A program made the position numbers and the translations under genes. A stretch of 6,830 bases of DNA, taken from assembly GCF_029762515.1 (NCBI RefSeq), contig NZ_JARVGN010000084.1, positions 1 to 6,830 on the forward strand, in the 5' to 3' direction. This document shows, piece after piece, positions 1 through 6,337 of the stretch. Positions within the stretch are counted from its first letter, which is position 1. Every line of letters starts with the position of its first letter. The notes beneath the pieces were generated by a model. That model ran no database searches, was not told the DNA's origin, and saw only the letters and a program-made list of their open reading frames with translations. This stretch comes from Methanocalculus sp. GTDB taxonomy: Archaea; Halobacteriota; Methanomicrobia; Methanomicrobiales; Methanocorpusculaceae.

Positions 1-780
1 CTCCTCCTCAAAGACATCAAGTGCCGCACCGGCAACCTTCCCGCTAGCAACTGCATCGGCAAGCGCTTTCTCATCAATGATGCCCCCGCGTGCACAGTTG
101 ATGATCCGTACGCCGTCTTTCATCGTTGCAATCGAGGCAGCATTCACCAGGTGCTTCGTCTCCTTGATGAGCGGCGTATGAACAGTGATCACATCGGCGA
201 CCTTGAAGAGATCCTCGACACTCATCATCTCGACACCAAACTGCGCACCGCGCTCAGGCGTGATGAAGGGATCATAGGCAACCACCCGCATATTGAAGGA
301 CTGGGCACGCTGTGCCACTTCCCGCCCGATACGGCCGAAGCCGACGACACCGAGCGTCTTCTCGTTCATCTCGACACCCATGAACTTCGACCGCTTCCAC
401 TCACCTTTCTTGAGAGAGGCGTTTGCAGATGGAATCCTCCGGGCAAGTGAGAGCATCATCGCCATTGTGTGCTCTGTTGCGGCGAGGGTATTTCCTTCAG
501 GAGCATTTGCGACGATGATACCTTTCCGGGTTGCGGCATCCGTATCGATATTGTCGACCCCGGCACCGGCCCGGCCGATATACTTCATCTTTGTTGCTGC
601 TTCGATGACCCGTGCGGTGACCTCGGTTCCTGATCTGACGACGAGTGCGTCATAGTTGCCGATTATGCCGACCAGCTCGTCCTCGGAGAGCCCGATCTTT
701 TCATCGACGTTACAGAAATTTTTCAGTATTTCTATACCCTCTTCAGCCAGCGGATCACTGACAAGGACGTTATAACTCAT
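1..780 (-). CDS. serA: D-3-phosphoglycerate dehydrogenase, N-terminal part (cut by left edge)
   Basis: Cytosolic enzyme that oxidises 3-phosphoglycerate to 3-phosphohydroxypyruvate with NAD+, the first step of serine synthesis. The reverse strand is open from ATG at 780-778 to the left edge, giving 260 codons; full-length archaeal SerA is about 525 residues, so the rest, including the C-terminal ACT regulatory domain expected in this family, lies outside. The N-terminus (MSYNVLVSDPLAEEGIEIL) is typical of SerA. Visible features are the substrate-domain motif GRAGAGVDNID at about 69-79, the NAD-binding GFGRIG at 147-152 with the ribose-binding Asp170 after it, and the catalytic Arg231 in NCARGG. 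Glu260, the last codon in the window, is 29 residues after Arg231, the same spacing as the catalytic Arg-Glu pair of E. coli SerA. The catalytic His is expected just beyond the edge. The gene is divergent from ppsA. I see no Shine-Dalgarno, and the nearby TATA element suggests a leaderless or very short-leader transcript. Related hydroxyacid dehydrogenases are less likely given the SerA-type N-terminus. Confidence 0.95.
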   Translation of the reverse strand, partial: MSYNVLVSDPLAEEGIEILKNFCNVDEKIGLSEDELVGIIGNYDALVVRSGTEVTARVIEAATKMKYIGRAGAGVDNIDTDAATRKGIIVANAPEGNTLAATEHTMAMMLSLARRIPSANASLKKGEWKRSKFMGVEMNEKTLGVVGFGRIGREVAQRAQSFNMRVVAYDPFITPERGAQFGVEMMSVEDLFKVADVITVHTPLIKETKHLVNAASIATMKDGVRIINCARGGIIDEKALADAVASGKVAGAALDVFEEE

Positions 781-796
781 GTGAAACCCGAGTACG

Positions 797-806
797 ATTA
801 TATAAC
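797..806 (-). promoter_or_regulatory. TATA-like promoter element for serA
   Basis: The minus strand reads GTTATATAAT, close to the archaeal TATA box TTTATATA. Its centre is about 21-22 bases before the serA ATG. That is slightly short for a -26 box with transcription starting at the ATG, but it fits a leaderless or near-leaderless transcript. No clear purine-rich BRE is visible upstream. The core TTATATAA (798-805) is a perfect palindrome, so it could in principle work in either direction. Confidence 0.5.
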
Positions 807-842
807 CCAGAGGTAATGATGGTTGTTCTTACCGGGATTCCA

Positions 843-858
843 GGTGAACACCTTCACC
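843..858. promoter_or_regulatory. Small inverted repeat, candidate operator upstream of ppsA
   Basis: GGTGAA (843-848) and TTCACC (853-858) are perfect inverted copies separated by CACC. An overlapping alternative pairing is AGGTG-AA-CACCT at 842-853. The repeat ends four bases before the TATA-like element of ppsA, where an archaeal regulator could affect TBP/TFB binding. A repeat this short could arise by chance. The position is what makes it notable. Confidence 0.3.
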
Positions 859-861
859 CTC

Positions 862-870
862 TTTTATGTA
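862..870 (+). promoter_or_regulatory. TATA-like promoter element for ppsA and the downstream cluster
   Basis: TTTTATGTA contains TTTATGTA, one mismatch from the archaeal consensus TTTATATA. Its centre is near 866-867, which predicts transcription starting at about 890-893 and a leader of only 7-10 bases before the ppsA ATG at 900. That agrees with the lack of a convincing Shine-Dalgarno sequence there. A BRE is not obvious in the pyrimidine-rich bases just upstream. Confidence 0.5.
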
Positions 871-899
871 TCTTCGGGTCGATTCATACCTGAGATGCT

Positions 900-3197
900 A
901 TGAAGGACGCGCCGAACATTCTCTGGCTAGAGGAGATAAGAAAGAACGATCTGCCATCGGTTGGTGGCAAGGGGGCATCCCTTGGCGAGATGTCCTCAAT
1001 CGGCCTGCCGGTACCCAAGGCTTATGTCGTGACAGCCCAGGCTTTCCGCCGTTTTCTTGTAGAGACCGGGCTTGAAGAATCGCTCTATTCGATCCTTGAG
1101 GGACTTGATGTGGATGATAACAGCGCACTGGAGTCTGCTGCGGCAAAGGCCCAGGACCTCATCATGTCAGTTCCGATTCCCGATCATATGATCGCAGACA
1201 TCAAATCTGCGTATGCACGTATGGGTGAGGGTTCTGTTGTTGCAGTCAGGTCAAGTGCAACCGCAGAAGATCTTCCAGATGCAAGCTTTGCCGGGCAGCA
1301 GGAGACGTTCCTGAACATCCTCGGTGAAGATGATGTGATCGAAGCGGTCCAGAAATGCTGGGCATCGCTGTATGGGGCACGGGCAGTATACTACCGTTCC
1401 AAGCAGGGCTTTGATGACAGAAGCGTCAATATTGCAGTTGTGATTCAGCAGCTTATCTTCTCTGAGAAGGCTGGTGTGCTCTTCACCTCCCATCCGGTCA
1501 CCGGTGAATCTCTCACCATCATCGAAGGATCATGGGGGCTTGGGGAGGCGGTAGTATCCGGCTCTGTATCACCTGACAATTATGTCTTTGACCAGTCAAA
1601 GCAGAAGGTCGTTGATACGATCATCGCCAGCAAGGAGACCGAGATCATACCTGACGGCAGGAAAGGCACAAAGGAAGTTCCCATCTCTGAGAAGAGGAAG
1701 AATGCCCGTGTCCTCTCTGAAAAGGAGATAGGACGTCTCGCCGCCCTCGGCAAACTCTCCGAGGATCACTATGGCACCCCGCAGGATATTGAATGGGGCA
1801 TTGTTGGTGATGATGTCTATATCCTTCAGTCACGCCCGATCACCACGATCAAACCCGCTTCATCCTCGCAGAAGAAGGCTGATGCCTCCACAGGTTCAGG
1901 GAAGATCCTCATTGAGGGGCAGGGTGCATCCCCCGGTATTGCAACCGGCAGGGTTGCTATCATTCAGAGCGTGAAGGATTCGGGATCGGTGAAGGAAGGC
2001 GATATTCTCGTTGCAAAGATGACGAACCCCGATATGGTGCCTGCCATGCGGCGGGTGAAGGGGATCATCACCGATGAAGGCGGAATGACCTGCCATGCGG
2101 CAATCGTCTCCCGCGAACTGGGAACGCCCGCTGTTGTCGGGACAAAGAAGGCCACTTCAACACTTAAAGACGGCCAGATCGTCACCATCGACGGTGACAA
2201 GGGGATCGTCTATGAGGGTGAGGTTCAGAAAGCCCATGAGGATACTCCCACTGTTGTGCAGGCAGGATCAGCCCCAATCGTCACGGCAACACTTGTCAAG
2301 GTGAATGTCTCGCTCCCCGAGGCGGCACAGCGGGCAGCTGCCACCGGCGCAGATGGTGTCGGGCTCCTCAGGATCGAACACCTGATCCTCGGCTTAAACC
2401 GGACTCCCCAGTGGTTCATCGCCAATAATAAGGAAGAGGAATTTATCGCAGAACTCTATGAAGGTATCAAGACCATCCTCGATGCATTCCCCGGAAAACC
2501 CGTCTGGGTCAGGACACTGGATGCACCGACTGATGAGTTCCGCAATATGGAAGGCGGAGAGGATGAGCCGATCGAGCACAACCCGATGCTCGGATGGCGC
2601 GGAATCCGCCGCGATCTCGGAGCGCCAGAACAGTTCAGGCTCCAGATCGAGGCATTCAAGCGGCTCTGGAAGTCCGGGTACGAGAACCTTGGCCTGATGT
2701 TCCCGCTTGTCAACCACCCGCGGGAGTTTATCCAGGCAAAAGAACTCCTCCGTGGATGGGGCGTTCCTGTGGAATCTGTTACCCTCGGTATCATGGTCGA
2801 GGTTCCCTCATCAGCCATCATGATCGATGAGTTCATCCAGGCCGGCATCAAATTCGCCTCATTTGGAACAAATGATCTCGTCCAGTACACCCTTGCGGTT
2901 GACCGGAACAACGAACATGTTGCGTCAATGTACGAACCGACGCACCCGGCAGTCCTCCGGCTGATCGACTACGCAATACGCCGGTGCCGTGCGGCAGGTG
3001 TTGAATGCTCCATCTGCGGGCAGGCAGGATCTGATCCGAAGATGGTTGCCTGGCTTGTCGAACATGGAATCCGCAGCGTCTCTGCGAATATCGATGCAGT
3101 ACAGGCGATCCGTGAGGCAGCAGCCCGGACCGAAAAGCGGATGGTTCTTGATATGGCGTTCTCGAAGGGTGGAAATGAAGGAGAACGGTTCTTCTGA
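900..3197 (+). CDS. ppsA: Phosphoenolpyruvate synthase (pyruvate, water dikinase)
   Basis: Cytosolic enzyme converting pyruvate, ATP and water to phosphoenolpyruvate, AMP and phosphate. In autotrophic methanogens it is the entry to gluconeogenesis from acetyl-CoA-derived pyruvate. The 765 residues are close to the family norm (E. coli 792) and the three-domain order is intact. The N-terminal ATP/pyruvate-binding domain spans about 15-335, with VGGKGASLGEM near the start and VAVRSSATAEDLPDASFAGQ around 114-133 (Arg117). The swivelling phosphohistidine domain is at about 345-425, with GGMTCHAAIVSREL and phospho-acceptor His399. The C-terminal TIM barrel covers about 440-750, with VRTLDAPTDE, the PEP-enzyme signature GTNDLVQYTLAVDR from Gly656, and active-site Cys706 in SICGQAG. 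The ATG at 900 is chosen because the next in-frame Met is around residue 31, inside the conserved N-terminus. The start has almost no Shine-Dalgarno, consistent with a short leader. It is the first gene of a gapless cluster and divergent from serA, and its 3' end overlaps mfnA by 23 bases. Confidence 0.97.
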   Translation: MKDAPNILWLEEIRKNDLPSVGGKGASLGEMSSIGLPVPKAYVVTAQAFRRFLVETGLEESLYSILEGLDVDDNSALESAAAKAQDLIMSVPIPDHMIADIKSAYARMGEGSVVAVRSSATAEDLPDASFAGQQETFLNILGEDDVIEAVQKCWASLYGARAVYYRSKQGFDDRSVNIAVVIQQLIFSEKAGVLFTSHPVTGESLTIIEGSWGLGEAVVSGSVSPDNYVFDQSKQKVVDTIIASKETEIIPDGRKGTKEVPISEKRKNARVLSEKEIGRLAALGKLSEDHYGTPQDIEWGIVGDDVYILQSRPITTIKPASSSQKKADASTGSGKILIEGQGASPGIATGRVAIIQSVKDSGSVKEGDILVAKMTNPDMVPAMRRVKGIITDEGGMTCHAAIVSRELGTPAVVGTKKATSTLKDGQIVTIDGDKGIVYEGEVQKAHEDTPTVVQAGSAPIVTATLVKVNVSLPEAAQRAAATGADGVGLLRIEHLILGLNRTPQWFIANNKEEEFIAELYEGIKTILDAFPGKPVWVRTLDAPTDEFRNMEGGEDEPIEHNPMLGWRGIRRDLGAPEQFRLQIEAFKRLWKSGYENLGLMFPLVNHPREFIQAKELLRGWGVPVESVTLGIMVEVPSSAIMIDEFIQAGIKFASFGTNDLVQYTLAVDRNNEHVASMYEPTHPAVLRLIDYAIRRCRAAGVECSICGQAGSDPKMVAWLVEHGIRSVSANIDAVQAIREAAARTEKRMVLDMAFSKGGNEGERFF

Positions 3198-4272
3198 GGA
3201 GGAACTCTTCTCTTATCTCTCTTCTGTCAGGGAAGAGGACCTGAAGTACGGCCGGATTCTCTCATCAATGTGTACACAACCCCACCCGGTTGCAATCCGT
3301 GCACATATGCAGTTCATCGAGACGAACCTTGGAGATCCGGGTCTCTTCCCCGGAACAATGGGGCTTGAGGATGAACTGATCAGGATGCTTGGCGATCTCC
3401 TCCACCATAGCGGCGCAGGCGGATATGCCACGTCAGGTGGAACCGAGTCGAATATCCAGGCACTCAGGATTGCAAAGAAACAGAAACCCGTTGAAAAACC
3501 CAATGTCATCATCCCTGCATCAGCACACTTCTCCTTTGATAAGGCATGTGATATGCTCGGGCTTGAGATGCGTTCGGTTCCGCTTGACAGCAACTACAGG
3601 ATGGATCCCGTCTCCGTCAATGAAGCAGTTGATACCAATACGGTCGCAATCGTCTCGGTCGTCGGGACCACCGAATACGGGATGATCGATCCGGTCAAAG
3701 AGATCGGATCGGTGGCAGCCGAGAACGGGATCTTCTTCCATGTTGATGCCGCATTCGGGGGCCTCGTTGCACCCTTCCTCTCAGGTCTTGCACCATGGGA
3801 CTTCCTGGTTCCATCGGTCTCGAGCATCTCGGTTGATCCGCATAAGATGGGTATGAGCACCATCCCCTGCGGGGCACTCCTCCTCCGGAACCCGGAGGCG
3901 TTTGGATGCCTGAATGTCGATACCCCGTACCTGACTGTGAAGAAGGAATGCACGCTGGCGGGAACGCGCCCCGGTGCGCCTGTGGCAAGTGCGTATGCTG
4001 TCCTCCGGTATCTTGGCCGTGAAGGGCTCTCTGCACTCGTGAAGGGGTGCATGGAGAATACCCGCCGCCTCATCGAAGGGATGGAGGCATATGGGTATCT
4101 GCGTGCCGTTACACCGGATGTGAATGTCGCCACCTTTGACTGCCCCCTCACGCCTGCTGGCTGGCGGGTATCCCGGACACGATGGGGCCATATGCGCACG
4201 GTCCTGATGCCCCATGTGACACGGGATGTTGTGGAATCATTTTTAGAAACAATTGGTGAATCTCATGCTTGA
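3175..4272 (+). CDS. mfnA: L-tyrosine / L-aspartate decarboxylase (MfnA, PLP-dependent)
   Basis: PLP enzyme of the group II decarboxylase family. Archaeal MfnA makes tyramine from tyrosine for methanofuran, and homologues make beta-alanine from aspartate for coenzyme A; sequence alone does not say which activity dominates here. The 365 residues match the family (M. jannaschii MfnA about 396). Motifs match it closely: LETNLGDPGLFPGT-type start region (here FIETNLGDPGLFPGT), SGGTES near 90, SAHFSFDK with PLP-stacking His118, HVDAAFGG with Asp191 contacting the PLP nitrogen, VDPHKMG with Schiff-base Lys224, and AVLRYLGREG. The reading frame is open back to 2989 inside ppsA, but the family N-terminus begins near the ATG at 3175, which is preceded by a weak GGGTGG (3167-3172). 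The purine-rich GAGGAGG at 3196-3202 has no suitable start after it in this frame. The gene overlaps ppsA by 23 bases and hpt by 8, implying coupled translation. Confidence 0.93.
   Translation: MKENGSSEEELFSYLSSVREEDLKYGRILSSMCTQPHPVAIRAHMQFIETNLGDPGLFPGTMGLEDELIRMLGDLLHHSGAGGYATSGGTESNIQALRIAKKQKPVEKPNVIIPASAHFSFDKACDMLGLEMRSVPLDSNYRMDPVSVNEAVDTNTVAIVSVVGTTEYGMIDPVKEIGSVAAENGIFFHVDAAFGGLVAPFLSGLAPWDFLVPSVSSISVDPHKMGMSTIPCGALLLRNPEAFGCLNVDTPYLTVKKECTLAGTRPGAPVASAYAVLRYLGREGLSALVKGCMENTRRLIEGMEAYGYLRAVTPDVNVATFDCPLTPAGWRVSRTRWGHMRTVLMPHVTRDVVESFLETIGESHA
4255..4259 (+). promoter_or_regulatory. Ribosome binding site that fixes the hpt start
   Basis: GGTGA lies five bases before ATG 4265 and matches the GGTGA part of the archaeal anti-Shine-Dalgarno complement. 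It supports the ATG at 4265 over the upstream in-frame TTG at 4253, which the site itself would overlap. It lies inside the end of mfnA. Confidence 0.7.
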
Positions 4273-4816
4273 AGTACTCAAGAGATCTCTGGAAACCTGT
4301 CCGATCGTACAGCGGGGTGAGTACAGCTATTTTATTCACCCGATAACCGATGGTGTTCCGCTCGTTGAACCAAATCTGCTCAGGGATGTGGCATGTGCCC
4401 TCTTCAAGGCGCTTGATCTGAAAAATGTCAATAAGCTCGTCGTCAGCGAGGCGATGGGTATCCATATCGGAACCGTCCTCTCCCTGATGACCGATATCCC
4501 CTATACCATCGTCAGGAAACGTGAATACAAGCTCCCCGGCGAGGTGGTGATCGGCCAGACGACCGGGTACTCGAAAGGAACGCTCTATTTGAACAGTGTC
4601 TTTGAAGGCGACCGGATCGCATTCATCGACGATGTGATCAGCACCGGCGGCACGATACGGGCACTTCTTCCAGCAATTGAATCAACAGGTGCCGAAGTGG
4701 CTGATCTCTGTTTTGTGATCAACCGAGGCAACCCGGATATCGGGCGGCCATACAAATCCCTGGTCACCATTGACGTTGACAAAGACGGCGTACATGTCCT
4801 TGATTCCTATTACTGA
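4265..4816 (+). CDS. hpt: Hypoxanthine/guanine phosphoribosyltransferase, archaeal type
   Basis: Purine salvage enzyme that joins hypoxanthine (and probably guanine) to PRPP to give IMP or GMP plus pyrophosphate, in the cytosol. It has 183 residues, the normal length for archaeal HPRTs of the Methanothermobacter Hpt type, which are closer in sequence to adenine phosphoribosyltransferases than to bacterial Hpt. Visible motifs are EYSYFIHPITDGVPLVEP near 19-36, the conserved VVSEAMG segment, the VRKREYKLPGE flexible-loop region, and the PRPP-binding FIDDVISTGGT with Asp122 and Asp123. The start at 4265 is set by a GGTGA five bases upstream. The gene overlaps the end of mfnA by 8 bases and the start of dph2 by 23. 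Annotation as an adenine phosphoribosyltransferase is the main alternative, but the full-length match is to the archaeal hypoxanthine enzyme. Confidence 0.93.
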   Translation: MLEVLKRSLETCPIVQRGEYSYFIHPITDGVPLVEPNLLRDVACALFKALDLKNVNKLVVSEAMGIHIGTVLSLMTDIPYTIVRKREYKLPGEVVIGQTTGYSKGTLYLNSVFEGDRIAFIDDVISTGGTIRALLPAIESTGAEVADLCFVINRGNPDIGRPYKSLVTIDVDKDGVHVLDSYY

Positions 4817-5744
4817 TATCATTGAACGGGTACGATCCCTTTCTGTCAGGAAAATCGCCCTCCAGGCCCCTGAAGGCCTGAAGAGGGAGCTTCCTCTCCT
4901 TGCCGAAGCCCTCCGGGCAGAGGGGTATTTTGTGATCATCTCAGGAGATCCCTGTTACGGGGCATGCGATCTCGCCCTTGATACACTTGAATATGCCGAC
5001 ATCCTGATCCATTTCGGGCATACGCCGCTCATGGATCATCCACGGGTGCTTGTCGAGCCGATCCTCCAGCCTGAACAGATCCCTCCCCTTGATTCCGTGC
5101 TTCCCCTGCTGACAGGGAATAAAATCGGTCTTATCTCAACCGCACAACATGCAAACTCGCTTCCCCTGCTTGCTGAAGAACTCAAAAAGCATGGGTTCAT
5201 GCCTGTGATCGCACCAGCCTCACCACGGACTCCGCTTCCGGGGCAGGTCCTCGGCTGCACCTATACGGCAGCACGGGAGACGGCAGCAGACTGCCTCCTC
5301 TATCTTGGAACAGGCGTCTTCCACGCGATCGGATCAGGGATTGCAGGCAGAGTCCCTGTCATATCCCTTGACCCTTATACCGGAGAAGCAGGTGTTGTCG
5401 AGACCGATCGCCCCCTCAGAAGACGGTTTGCAGTTATCGAAAAAGCCCGATCAGCTGACCGTTTTGGGATCATCGTCTCGCAGAAATGCGGGCAGAACCG
5501 GATGAAACTGGCAGAAGAGCTCCTCTCGCTACACCCACGTGCGGAGATTGTCCTCCTCCGCGAGGTGACAGCCGATCAGCTCCTGAATCTTGGTTTCCCC
5601 TGTTATGTCAATACCGCCTGCCCCCGCCTCGGACTCGATGATCAGGTCCGTTTCCCGGTTCCGGTCCTCTCGCCACCGGAATTTGAGATCCTCTGTGGCA
5701 GGCGGGAGTGGGATGACTACGAAATAGATGAGATCCGGTCATGA
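4794..5744 (+). CDS. dph2: 2-(3-amino-3-carboxypropyl)histidine synthase (diphthamide biosynthesis Dph2)
   Basis: First enzyme of diphthamide synthesis. A radical [4Fe-4S] enzyme, a homodimer in archaea, cleaves S-adenosylmethionine and transfers its 3-amino-3-carboxypropyl group to the target histidine of elongation factor 2. The protein has 316 residues, within the archaeal Dph2 range. It begins with the typical ALQAPEGLK segment. The three cluster-ligand cysteines expected from Pyrococcus Dph2 are present in their motifs: Cys58 in YGACD, Cys155 in GQVLGCTY, and Cys276 in NTACPR. An extra Cys54 sits just before the first motif. The frame is open to a TTG at 4770, but ATG 4794 gives the usual N-terminus. 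No clear Shine-Dalgarno precedes it, so translation probably depends on coupling with hpt, which it overlaps by 23 bases. Its stop overlaps the next gene's start as ATGA. Confidence 0.95.
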   Translation: MSLIPITDIIERVRSLSVRKIALQAPEGLKRELPLLAEALRAEGYFVIISGDPCYGACDLALDTLEYADILIHFGHTPLMDHPRVLVEPILQPEQIPPLDSVLPLLTGNKIGLISTAQHANSLPLLAEELKKHGFMPVIAPASPRTPLPGQVLGCTYTAARETAADCLLYLGTGVFHAIGSGIAGRVPVISLDPYTGEAGVVETDRPLRRRFAVIEKARSADRFGIIVSQKCGQNRMKLAEELLSLHPRAEIVLLREVTADQLLNLGFPCYVNTACPRLGLDDQVRFPVPVLSPPEFEILCGRREWDDYEIDEIRS

Positions 5745-6337
5745 AACTCAGAACACTCGAGATCAAACTGGAACGGGTTGCCGGCATTCCAAATCCCGAT
5801 CCGGCACAGGAGCAGTACATGACTCCTGCCCCACTTGCGGCACGGCTCCTCTTTGATGCGTATCTTGCGGGAGATATCGAGGGGTGTTCTGTCTGTGATC
5901 TTGGATCAGGAACCGGCATCCTCTCGATCGGTGCGGCACTCCTCGGTGCGGACGAGGTGGTTGGCGTGGAAGGGGATGCCCGCCTCGTTGCCGCTGCCCG
6001 TGAGAATGCAGAGAAACTCTCAGCAGACTGCAGGTTTATCGCAGATGACATCAGATCTATGAGAGAATCCTTTGATACCGTGGTGATGAACCCGCCGTTT
6101 GGTGCACAAAGCGAGCATGCGGACAGGCCGTTCATCGATGCTGCTCTCAGGATCGCACCTGTCACCTATGGAATCTTTAATGCAGGAACGATGCCATTCC
6201 TCGCTTCGTATATCAGGGGCAGGGCCGAGATCGCCGGCGCGGTATCAGCGTTGTTTCCAATAAAAAGAATGTTCTCCTTCCATTCCCGGGATCTCCTCGA
6301 GATCCCGGTCGAAATTGTCTGTCTGAGGCGCATATAA
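5741..6337 (+). CDS. SAM-dependent NPPF-type methyltransferase, METTL5/COG2263-like predicted RNA methylase
   Basis: Rossmann-fold methyltransferase of 198 residues. SAM-binding motif I is DLGSGTG at 53-59, followed by an acidic loop (VVGVEGD) for the SAM ribose. The catalytic motif IV is NPPFG at 117-121, the signature of N6-adenine and related exocyclic amino methylases. The region before motif I (EQYMTPAPLAARLLFDAY) resembles the PTP/TP segment of archaeal METTL5-like proteins. Human METTL5 makes m6A in 18S rRNA; for archaeal relatives an rRNA target is plausible but inferred. No DNA target-recognition domain or nuclease is attached, and the short length argues against a restriction-modification enzyme. 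The start overlaps the dph2 stop as ATGA, so translation is probably coupled. An alternative is a generic PF05175 'small' domain methylase acting on another RNA or on protein. Confidence 0.85.
   Translation: MKLRTLEIKLERVAGIPNPDPAQEQYMTPAPLAARLLFDAYLAGDIEGCSVCDLGSGTGILSIGAALLGADEVVGVEGDARLVAAARENAEKLSADCRFIADDIRSMRESFDTVVMNPPFGAQSEHADRPFIDAALRIAPVTYGIFNAGTMPFLASYIRGRAEIAGAVSALFPIKRMFSFHSRDLLEIPVEIVCLRRI
6286..6308 (+). other. Perfect 10-bp stem-loop inside the 3' end of the methyltransferase gene
   Basis: CCGGGATCTC (6286-6295) and GAGATCCCGG (6299-6308) are exact inverted copies around a three-base loop, CTC. The hairpin ends 26 bases before the methyltransferase stop and 29 before the MFS start. 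No T-run follows, so it does not look like a simple intrinsic terminator. It also encodes the residues RDLLEIP, so part of the symmetry may come from coding constraint. Confidence 0.5.

Noticed and set aside
151..450. Plus-strand reading frame opposite serA
   Set aside because: The minus strand is a clean SerA with catalytic and NAD-binding motifs; the plus-strand translation has no family features.
1181..1194. 14-base perfect palindrome CGATCATATGATCG
   Set aside because: It lies in well-conserved ppsA coding sequence, and a palindrome of this size is expected about once in such a window by chance, more so with GATC so frequent.
2989..3174. Upstream open extension of the mfnA frame inside ppsA
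   Set aside because: The extra residues do not resemble MfnA, overlap conserved ppsA coding sequence, and the family N-terminus begins at 3175.
3594..4199. 201-residue antisense reading frame opposite mfnA
   Set aside because: It is a codon-bias shadow of mfnA with arginine/serine-rich, non-family-like sequence.
4253..4264. TTG start for hpt four codons earlier
   Set aside because: The ribosome binding site GGTGA at 4255-4259 would lie within it, and homologues start at the MLE-type N-terminus at 4265.
4770..4793. TTG start for dph2 eight codons earlier
   Set aside because: The extension lies wholly in hpt, is not Dph2-like, and an ATG at 4794 gives the usual N-terminus.
5608..6165. 185-residue antisense reading frame across the dph2-methyltransferase junction
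   Set aside because: Low-complexity Ser/Ala/Arg composition, opposite two confidently identified genes, with no recognisable domain.
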